Shown here: in pieces, positions 37,400 through 44,126 of the stretch
How positions within the stretch are numbered: position 1 is the first letter of the stretch
Layout: each line of letters opens with the position of its first letter
Assembly: GCA_024684455.1 (NCBI GenBank)
Contig: JAIKWU010000011.1
Coordinates: forward strand, 1-64,000
Direction of reading: 5' to 3'
DNA: 64,000 bases
Source: Bacteroidaceae bacterium
Lineage (GTDB): Bacteria > Bacteroidota > Bacteroidia > Bacteroidales > Bacteroidaceae
Made by a program: the position numbers and the translations under genes
The notes under the pieces: model-generated
What the model saw: the letters and a program-made list of their open reading frames with translations, nothing else
Database searches by the model: none
What the model was told of the DNA's origin: nothing

Positions 37400-37414
37400 T
37401 TATATTTAAGTATA

Positions 37415-38500
37415 ATGATTAATAAGTCTTCCAAAATATACGTCGCAGGCCATCGTGGACTGGTGGGCTCTGCCATTTGGAACAACCTCATGCAGCGGGG
37501 CTACACCAACCTGGTGGGGCGCACGCATGAGGAGTTGGACCTGCTCGACGGAGCGGCAGTACGTGCTTTCTTCGACGAGGAGAAGCCCGATGCCGTCGTG
37601 CTGGCCGCAGCCCATGTCGGCGGCATCATGGCCAACCTACAGTACCGCGCCGACTTCATCTGGCAGAACCTGCAGATTCAGCAGAACGTCATCGGCGAGA
37701 GTTGGAGGCACGGCGTGAAGAAACTGCTTTTCCTCGGATCCACCTGCATCTATCCCCGTGAGGCTCCGCAGCCCATGCCCGAGGACAGCCTGCTCACCTC
37801 GCCGCTCGAATACACCAACGAGCCCTATGCCATCGCCAAGATAGCGGGGCTGAAGTTGTGCGAGTCGTTCAACCTGCAGTACGGCACCAACTACATCGCC
37901 GTCATGCCGACCAACCTCTACGGGCCCAACGACAACTTCCATCTGGAAAACAGCCACGTCCTGCCTGCCATGATACGCAAGATACACCTTGCCAAGTGCC
38001 TGAACGAAGGCGACTGGGAGGCGGTCTGCCGTGACCTGGAACGTCGTCCCCTGACTCAAAAGACCGACAGCAAGGACGAAATCCTTGCCGCCCTCGCCCA
38101 CTATGGCATCACCCCCGATGCCGTCACTCTCTGGGGCACAGGAACGCCCCTCCGCGAGTTCCTCTGGAGCGAAGAGATGGCCGATGCCAGCGTGCACGTG
38201 CTGCTCAACGTCGATTTCAGTGACACCTACGGCGAGAACCTCAATGCCGACGGCATCAACGAGGTGCGCAACTGCCACATCAACGTCGGAACGGGCAAGG
38301 AAATCAGCATCCGTGACCTCGCCCAACTGATTCAGAAGGAAGTTGGTTTCCGTGGCGAAATCCGCTGGGACAGCAGCAAGCCAGACGGAACGCTCCGCAA
38401 ACTCACCGATGTCAGCAAACTTCATCGGCTCGGCTGGCACCACAAGATTGAGATTGACGAAGGAGTTCACCGACTCTACCAGTGGTATCTGAACGCCTGA
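37415..38500 (+). CDS. fcl: GDP-L-fucose synthase
   Basis: This 361-residue SDR epimerase/reductase makes GDP-L-fucose from the gmd product. VAGHRGLVGSAIW is the NADP-binding glycine motif. LAAAHVGGIMAN, FLGSTCIYPREAPQPMPED and YAIAKIAGLKLCESF (catalytic Tyr-x3-Lys) are diagnostic, as is MPTNLYGPNDNF. An insertion at ~185-225 (RDLERRPLTQKTDSKDEI) makes it longer than the ~320-residue E. coli enzyme, as is usual in Bacteroidales. GDP-fucose feeds capsule and surface glycoprotein O-glycosylation. A strong shared terminator follows. Confidence 0.94.
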   Translation: MINKSSKIYVAGHRGLVGSAIWNNLMQRGYTNLVGRTHEELDLLDGAAVRAFFDEEKPDAVVLAAAHVGGIMANLQYRADFIWQNLQIQQNVIGESWRHGVKKLLFLGSTCIYPREAPQPMPEDSLLTSPLEYTNEPYAIAKIAGLKLCESFNLQYGTNYIAVMPTNLYGPNDNFHLENSHVLPAMIRKIHLAKCLNEGDWEAVCRDLERRPLTQKTDSKDEILAALAHYGITPDAVTLWGTGTPLREFLWSEEMADASVHVLLNVDFSDTYGENLNADGINEVRNCHINVGTGKEISIRDLAQLIQKEVGFRGEIRWDSSKPDGTLRKLTDVSKLHRLGWHHKIEIDEGVHRLYQWYLNA

Positions 38501-38520
38501 GACACAACGACGCATAAAAG

Positions 38521-38559
38521 GAAGCGGCGCACAATCCTGAACAGGATGTGCGCCGCTTC
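38521..38559. terminator. bidirectional terminator-type hairpin
   Basis: GAAGCGGCGCACA / TGTGCGCCGCTTC is a 13-bp perfect stem continuing with TCCTG/AGGA. It lies between the convergent fcl and fimbrillin-like genes. Only short T tracts follow. Confidence 0.8.
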
Positions 38560-38598
38560 TGTGTATATGAAACAAAAACTACTTTTGCGTAAATGCAA

Positions 38599-40341
38599 TT
38601 AGAAGGCAACAAAGTAGCGTGCCTGCTTAAGGTCGCTCTTCACCTCCGCTTCACACCAGATTCGGTTGTTGCTATTGTCGAACTTGAAGATGAAAGCCTC
38701 GTTGCCATCATACTCCGTTGCAGTCCAGTAGTCGATGTTGGCTACGAACATGGGATTGATGGATGCTTCGGCAGCGTTGCCCACGCTACCCTGCGGAATG
38801 TTGAGGTTCGTGACGAGGGTGTTCATGACAGAGGTACTTTGGCCTGCCCATGCAATTTGGTCGTACATAGATGACGAACTGTTATGCTTCGATACTGCCG
38901 TACCAGTGTCATCGAGACCGCCCAGATTCTTAAACAGGCGATACATGTGGCCTACTGTAGGAATGAAGCCCTGATAGTTGCGACCGTCGCTGTCGGAACG
39001 CTGTGCCTGCTGCCAAGCCCAGTCGAACACCTTAAATTCGGGGTTACCCAGATTTGTCTTGACATCGTGCAGAGCAGTGGTCCAGCCCAGTCCCGAAGGC
39101 TCTGTGGCCAAAACCTGATTGACCTGTGCTACAGTTGAACCATCGACAATCTCAAATTTGGGACGGTTCTGACGATTAACGTTGGTAGTTGTCCATTTAA
39201 GGGCATTCTTATACTCTGACATACCTAACACAACGACTGGCGGAGCGTCGTGCAGACCGACGGCATAGCCGTGTGTGAAGCCTGCTGCGCGGTCTTCGGC
39301 ACTGGGTTCGTTGTCATAAATCACTCCGACGGCATTCTTGGTCGAAGGCACATCCTTGTCGCCCCATGTGCCATCATCGTACAGGATGGTTCCGATGGGC
39401 ACCTTCGGGTCCTTGATGCGCTGCTCGAACAGTTTGTCGGCTACAATGGCACCAGCAGGGATGTTGGTAGCCGAGAAGTTGTGAACATAGTAGCAAGTGT
39501 TACCGTTGATGTCGATACGCACCTTGGCATTGAGAATCGACTGGGCATTGGCCGAGCCGTATGAGTTGGGAGCAATGGCGACGTAGCATGTAGCCTCTCC
39601 GTTGGTAAACTGCACGTTGGTGGCACTTACGCTGGTGCCGCTGACCGTGGTTGTCACACCGGTAGCGGGGTTAAAGGTCACGCTGCCTGGAATGCCCTGG
39701 TCGGCACTGAATGTGACGGTAGCCGAACCGTTTTCGTTACCCACGGCACGGAACTTCAACTCCATGATGGCGAGTTGGTTGGTGTAGTCGAAGGTGACGC
39801 TTCCGTCATCATAGGGGGCTTGAGCGAGGAAGAGGCTGTGGCGTACGGCATCTTCAATCGAACCGTCCTGCTGTGTGAGGTCGATGGTGAGTGTCTTGGC
39901 AGTGGCATTAAAGGTGATGTCCTCTGATGCCACGTAACTGTAGAGAGGCGTAGAGGCTGTCACGGTAGCGCCGCCTGTGGCGATGTCACCGGCGAAGAGG
40001 GCCTTCTGCTCTGTTTGTTTCTCTGTCAAGGGCAACTGTGTCTTAGCCATGTCTGCGCCAAGGAGCACCTCTATTTTGTCACTGGTTTCCCAAGCGAGGG
40101 TGACTCCCGTCGTAGTTACTGACGGTTGAATGAAGCGCAGTCCGTCATTCTGTCCCTTGACTTCCGCACCTGCGTCGGCGGTGCTGATGGCTGTCACGTT
40201 GAGAGGCACGGTGGGACCGAGTTCCTCTGTTTTATCGGAAGAAGGATTGTTGGGCTGTACTTCTCCCAGGATGTCATCGTTGTCGTTGCAGGCAGCCAGC
40301 GTCAGCATCGATGCCAGTGCCAAAATCATCGTTTTCTTCAT
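38599..40341 (-). CDS. fimbrillin-like lipoprotein with C-terminal DUF1566/Lcl-like domain
   Basis: This 580-residue protein has a lipoprotein signal ending TLAAC (Cys18) and then an acidic NDNDD. Residues ~50-290 have the fimbrillin pattern: ITFNATAKTLTIDL, SLFLAQAPYDDGSVTF, YTNQLAIMELKF and TCYVAIAPNSYG, as in the FimA/Mfa-like (BF2867-type) proteins. The C-terminal part (~310-580) has VPIGTILYDDGTWGD, GYAVGLHDAPPVVVLG, GFIPTVGHMYRLF and YWTATEYDGNEAFIFKF, which resembles the DUF1566/Lcl C-terminal domain. Likely a surface fimbria-tip or adhesin component. A 64-residue protein gene lies 61 bases upstream in the same direction. Promoter region has a poly-G tract (see 40715). Confidence 0.72.
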   Translation of the reverse strand: MKKTMILALASMLTLAACNDNDDILGEVQPNNPSSDKTEELGPTVPLNVTAISTADAGAEVKGQNDGLRFIQPSVTTTGVTLAWETSDKIEVLLGADMAKTQLPLTEKQTEQKALFAGDIATGGATVTASTPLYSYVASEDITFNATAKTLTIDLTQQDGSIEDAVRHSLFLAQAPYDDGSVTFDYTNQLAIMELKFRAVGNENGSATVTFSADQGIPGSVTFNPATGVTTTVSGTSVSATNVQFTNGEATCYVAIAPNSYGSANAQSILNAKVRIDINGNTCYYVHNFSATNIPAGAIVADKLFEQRIKDPKVPIGTILYDDGTWGDKDVPSTKNAVGVIYDNEPSAEDRAAGFTHGYAVGLHDAPPVVVLGMSEYKNALKWTTTNVNRQNRPKFEIVDGSTVAQVNQVLATEPSGLGWTTALHDVKTNLGNPEFKVFDWAWQQAQRSDSDGRNYQGFIPTVGHMYRLFKNLGGLDDTGTAVSKHNSSSSMYDQIAWAGQSTSVMNTLVTNLNIPQGSVGNAAEASINPMFVANIDYWTATEYDGNEAFIFKFDNSNNRIWCEAEVKSDLKQARYFVAF

Positions 40342-40402
40342 ATCTGTTCGTGATTTTCTTAATACTAATGTGTGATTGTTTTGTCTTTACGGCTGTGAGG
40401 TT

Positions 40403-40597
40403 TTACCACAAAGAACCGTAGTCTCCTTCTTCAGAGTTTGATTTTCTTGCTTTCGATTCATCCCAATCATCGACACTTCCAAAAATGTTAGCCGATCCAC
40501 GTTCCATCTCATGCAAGTTTCCACTGGCACCCATCAGATGCCCGATGCACTCTGTCTGTTCCAACTGGATACAGGGTGCCACATAATTTTTTCTCAT
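40403..40597 (-). CDS. small conserved-type protein upstream of the fimbrillin-like gene
   Basis: This 64-residue protein starts at MRKNYVAPCIQLEQTECIG. The form MKKxYxxPxIxxxxL with a short Gly-Ala-Ser stretch (LMGASGN) and an acidic, Trp-ending tail (EEGDYGSLW) is common among tiny Bacteroidales proteins encoded next to fimbrillin-like or surface-protein genes. The start at 40597 is preferred over 40648, since the intervening codons are A+T-rich leader. It lacks a signal peptide or known domain. Probably co-transcribed with the 38599 gene. No function can be given. Confidence 0.6.
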   Translation of the reverse strand: MRKNYVAPCIQLEQTECIGHLMGASGNLHEMERGSANIFGSVDDWDESKARKSNSEEGDYGSLW

Positions 40598-40714
40598 GTT
40601 TTGAATTGAATTTTGTATAAAATGATAATAAAAGTTGTGTGAAATCATTAATGAGGGTACACCCCTTATATAGAATCAGGACTCTCCCAAAAACAATATC
40701 TCAAAATTGGACTG

Positions 40715-40758
40715 CAAAGGTACGCATAATAATAGATTTTAAGAAAATTACCCCCCCC
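40715..40758 (-). promoter_or_regulatory. promoter with upstream homopolymer tract
   Basis: On the minus strand the -7 box is TACCTTTG (40722-40715), preceded 20 bp upstream by TTTC (one mismatch to TTTG) and, a few bases further, by a run of eight G (plus-strand C8 at 40751-40758). Confidence 0.6.
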
Positions 40759-40903
40759 GTTTAACGTTTTTTAAGATAGTTTAACTATTTTTGGAACCAT
40801 TTGCTCTCAAACGCATGGTTTTTTACCATTGTTGACTGAAAATTCGTACATAGTGCCGTCGTCGGGAAGACGTTGATTCTTCTCTACGAAAACATGACTG
40901 AAA

Positions 40904-40991
40904 TACCACGCCAAGTGCTTGGAGATTTCACGCTAAGTGCTTAGCGTTGTCACGCCAAGCACTTGGCGTTGTTTTTCCAAGTACTGGGAAG
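40904..40991. repeat. 22-bp-period palindrome array D (4 units)
   Basis: AAG of each core lies at 40913, 40935, 40957 and 40979, exactly 22 bp apart. Inner units are CACGCTAAGTGCTTAGCG and CACGCCAAGCACTTGGCG; the last unit is TTCCAAGTACTGGGAA. It lies between divergent transcription units. Confidence 0.92.
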
Positions 40992-41038
40992 GATACATGA
41001 TTCACACCCTCGGCGAAGTGAAAATGCAGGCGATTTGC

Positions 41039-41069
41039 TTGGCAGGTTACGGCGGATTTATTATCTTTG
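41039..41069 (+). promoter_or_regulatory. promoter of the GH88-GH43 operon
   Basis: TTGG (41039-41042), a 19-bp spacer and TATCTTTG (41062-41069). The ~200-base leader that follows contains MITE copy 2. Confidence 0.7.
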
Positions 41070-41145
41070 CGTCGAAAAATAACACCTATATATAAAAAGG
41101 TACTTAACTTTCGCCTGTTAGAATTGCTGGAATTTATAGGGAACT

Positions 41146-41225
41146 CTGTAGGGACGCCCCGTGGGGCGTCCATGACGGAAAAGGAAGTAACACCAATCGG
41201 GACGCCCCACGGGTCGTCCCTACAG
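41146..41225. mobile_element. MITE-like element, copy 2
   Basis: Arms 41146-41171 and 41200-41225 are inverted repeats with one mismatch (CTGTAGGGACGCCCCGTG start) around a 28-base centre beginning ATGACGGA. The arms match copy 1 at 30704; only the centre differs. Located within the leader of the GH88 operon. Confidence 0.75.
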
Positions 41226-41277
41226 ACTCCTCCATAAATTCCTTTCAATTTGAGTTTGCGAAACTTCAATAAGGTAT

Positions 41278-42459
41278 ATGAAAAACGGCATTCTTTATCT
41301 GCTGTCGCTCTGCCTGCTGGCGGGCTGTTCGCTGGTCAGGGAGGAGTGGATAGACGAGGCTCCTGTCTATTGTGACGTTCAGGTACACCGCACGTTGATG
41401 GAACTGCGGGGCGACTCGGGACACATCGACTACACGCGCACGCCGCGCAACATCCTCGACGGCGAGACGGCTTGGAACCTGCGCTCCGTCCTGACGCCTG
41501 AGGAGTGGACGGCAGGTTTCTTCCCTGGCATCCTGTGGTATGACTATGAGAACAGCGGCGACACGATGGTGCTGCGCGAGGCTCAGGCATTCACCGAGCC
41601 GCTCGGCTACCTGGTGCGTCAGAAGGTTTACGACCACGACCTGGGATTCATCATGATTGGCAGTTATCTCAATGGCTACCGGCTGACGCAGGACACTGAG
41701 TACAAAAAGGTGTTGCTGGCGGCTGCCGACTCGCTCGCCACGCTCTTCAATCCACAGGTGGGCACCCTGCTCTCCTGGCCCCGCAACGTGGAGATGTTCG
41801 GCGGTCACAACACCATCATGGACAACATGCTGAACCTCGAACTGCTGCTCTGGGCGGCCGACAACGGAGGCTCGGAACGTCTGCGCGACATCGCCGTGAG
41901 CCATGCCGACACGACGATGGCCTATCACTTCCGTCCGGACTACACGTCCTATCACGTCGCCGTCTATGATCCTGAGACAGGCCGCCATCTGTACAACTGC
42001 ACGCACCAGGGTGCGGCCGACTCGACGATGTGGGCGCGTGGACAGGCGTGGGCCATCTACGGCTACACGATGGTGTACGAATACACCCACGAGCCGCGTT
42101 TTCTGGATTTTGCACAGAAGGTCACCGATGCCTACCTGCAACGGCTACCCGACGACACGCTCATCCCCTACTGGGACTTTTCGCGCAGCGACTATCGCGA
42201 TGCTTCGGCAGCCTGCATCGTCGCCTCGGCGCTCATTCGTCTGTCGGAACTGTGCGGCAACGTGGCCTATCTCGACCGCGCCATGACCATGCTGCAGACG
42301 CTGTCGGCCCCACCCTACCGCTGTGGCGACGCTCGTCCCGCCTTCCTGCAGCACTCCGTCGGCAACTATCCTGCGGGCAGCGAAATCGACTGCAGCATCA
42401 ACTATGCCGACTACTATTACATTGAAGCACTCACCCGACTGAAACGCCACCTGAAATGA
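41278..42459 (+). CDS. GH88 unsaturated glucuronyl hydrolase lipoprotein
   Basis: This 393-residue protein has a lipoprotein signal ending LLAGC (Cys16). The (alpha/alpha)6-barrel carries WTAGFFPGILWYDYEN, HDLGFIMIGSYLNGYRLT, HNTIMDNMLNLELLLWAA (catalytic Asp182 in MDNM), HQGAADSTMWARGQAWAIYG and YWDFSRSDYRDASAACIVASA. These are the hallmark blocks of GH88. The enzyme removes 4,5-unsaturated uronic acids from lyase products of glycosaminoglycans or pectic polymers. Its last 4 bases overlap the start of the GH43 gene (ATGA), giving translational coupling. Substrate could be pectin rather than host glycan given the neighbours. Confidence 0.92.
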   Translation: MKNGILYLLSLCLLAGCSLVREEWIDEAPVYCDVQVHRTLMELRGDSGHIDYTRTPRNILDGETAWNLRSVLTPEEWTAGFFPGILWYDYENSGDTMVLREAQAFTEPLGYLVRQKVYDHDLGFIMIGSYLNGYRLTQDTEYKKVLLAAADSLATLFNPQVGTLLSWPRNVEMFGGHNTIMDNMLNLELLLWAADNGGSERLRDIAVSHADTTMAYHFRPDYTSYHVAVYDPETGRHLYNCTHQGAADSTMWARGQAWAIYGYTMVYEYTHEPRFLDFAQKVTDAYLQRLPDDTLIPYWDFSRSDYRDASAACIVASALIRLSELCGNVAYLDRAMTMLQTLSAPPYRCGDARPAFLQHSVGNYPAGSEIDCSINYADYYYIEALTRLKRHLK

Positions 42460-44054
42460 AGCCCTTTGTCTTTCTGATTGCGCTGTTCGTGAGTCTGAAC
42501 AGCCCTGCCCAGATTGTCCATGCCGACCGCAGCGACCCCGATGCCATCCGTGTGGGCGACACCTACTACATGACCACGTCGAGTTTCAACCTCTCGCCTG
42601 GACTGCCCATCTACGAGAGCCGCGATCTGACACACTGGACGCTCACGAACTATGCGCTGCCACGTGTGCCGAACGACGACTTTGAGCGCGACGGAGCCTT
42701 TCCCGTGAAGCACGGGCGATGTGTATGGGCTCCGTCCATACGCTACCACGACAGCACGTTCTACATCTACTGGGGCGACCCTGACTACGGCATCTACATG
42801 ACCTCGACGCAGAATCCTCGTGGGCCGTGGACTGAGCCTGTGCTCGTGGTCGGCGGACGTGGCATGATTGACCCCTGTCCGCTATGGGACGATGCTGCAG
42901 GCCGTGTCTATCTCGTCCATGCATGGGCTGCCAGCCGTGCCCACATCAACAGCGTGCTGTGCATGACGGAACTCTCTGCCGACGGCAAGCGTGCCATCTC
43001 CCAGCCCCGTCTCGTCTATGACGGCACCTACGACAGGCAACGGCTCGGCAATCACGGCTCTGAGATGACGCTCGTCAACCACACCGTCGAAGGACCGAAA
43101 CTCTATCAGCGCGACGGCTGGTACTACATCTTCGCACCGGCAGGTGGCGTGGCGCAAGGCTGGCAACTCGCCCTGCGCTCGCACAACATCTACGGGCCTT
43201 ACGAAAGCCGTGTGGTGCTGGCACAGGGACGGACTGACGTGAACGGGCCGCATCAGGGTGCATGGGTCGAAACGGCAGAGGGAGACTCGTGGTTCCTGCA
43301 CTTCCAAGAGAAACAGCCGTACGGGCGCATCCTGCATCTGCAACCGATTGTGTGGCGCGACGGATGGCCCGTGATGGGAGACGAGGGAGTGCCGACGGAG
43401 GACGAGTCAAGTCCCCACTCCGTCCGCCGGGAGTTCGCCGCTGCGGGCGCGAAGGTGGAGGGCTTCCAGTGGCACGCCAACTACGAACCGCTCTTCGGCT
43501 TCGCCACGGAATGGGGCGTCCAGCGCATCTACAGCCATCCGCAGGCAGCGGACGAGCCGAACCTCTGGAGCGTGCCCAACCTCTGGACACAGGCCTTTCC
43601 GGCTGAGACTTTCACGGCGACGGCGCGGCTGCGCATCGTGTCGAAAGACGAGGCCAACCGCAGCGGCCTGCTCGTCATGGGCTGGGACTACTGTCACCTG
43701 GCCCTGCAACAGCGCGGCCAGCAGTTTGAACTGGTGCAGACGGTATGCCACGACGCCGAACAGGGCGGCCAGGAACAGACCACGGTGGTCACGACGCTCC
43801 GTCCCGACCGAGTCGTCCCGACGGGCAACACCACCAACGTGGAGCGTACTGTGTGGCTGCGCGTGCGCTGTGAGGCAGGCGGGCTGTGCCACTTCTCCTA
43901 CAGTCTCGACGGACGGAAGTACCACAGCGCAGGGCAGCCTTTCCAGGCGCGTGAAGGCAAGTGGATCGGCGCGCGCATCGGTCTCTGTTCCGTCACACGT
44001 GAGGGTACGGAACTCGGCTGGACGGACTGCCACGAATTTACCCTCGAACCCTGA
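42456..44054 (+). CDS. GH43 family glycosidase with C-terminal beta-sandwich
   Basis: This 532-residue secreted protein has a signal peptide (MKPFVFLIALFVSLNSPAQ). The five-bladed propeller has the three GH43 acids: base Asp27 in RSDPDAI, pKa modulator Asp139 in MIDPCPLWD, and acid Glu212 in TVEGPKL. Residues ~335-532 form a DUF1349/concanavalin-like domain (ETFTATARLRI...SYSLDGRKYHSAGQ). The arrangement fits GH43 subfamily 12-like arabinofuranosidases/xylosidases acting on pectic or xylan side chains. Its closest relative in the window is the C-terminal half of the convergent double GH43 at 44127. Second gene of the GH88 operon. Confidence 0.88.
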   Translation: MKPFVFLIALFVSLNSPAQIVHADRSDPDAIRVGDTYYMTTSSFNLSPGLPIYESRDLTHWTLTNYALPRVPNDDFERDGAFPVKHGRCVWAPSIRYHDSTFYIYWGDPDYGIYMTSTQNPRGPWTEPVLVVGGRGMIDPCPLWDDAAGRVYLVHAWAASRAHINSVLCMTELSADGKRAISQPRLVYDGTYDRQRLGNHGSEMTLVNHTVEGPKLYQRDGWYYIFAPAGGVAQGWQLALRSHNIYGPYESRVVLAQGRTDVNGPHQGAWVETAEGDSWFLHFQEKQPYGRILHLQPIVWRDGWPVMGDEGVPTEDESSPHSVRREFAAAGAKVEGFQWHANYEPLFGFATEWGVQRIYSHPQAADEPNLWSVPNLWTQAFPAETFTATARLRIVSKDEANRSGLLVMGWDYCHLALQQRGQQFELVQTVCHDAEQGGQEQTTVVTTLRPDRVVPTGNTTNVERTVWLRVRCEAGGLCHFSYSLDGRKYHSAGQPFQAREGKWIGARIGLCSVTREGTELGWTDCHEFTLEP

Positions 44055-44062
44055 CCCAAAAT

Positions 44063-44104
44063 CTACGCCAAGCGCTTGGCGTGTTTTTTCCAAGCACTTG
44101 AAAC
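44063..44104. repeat. 22-bp-period palindrome array E (2 units)
   Basis: Cores at 44070 and 44092 (AAG positions), 22 bp apart: TACGCCAAGCGCTTGGCGTG and TTCCAAGCACTTGAAA. Between convergent GH43 genes. Confidence 0.85.
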
Positions 44105-44126
44105 GAAACCGAAAACGGAGTGAGCG

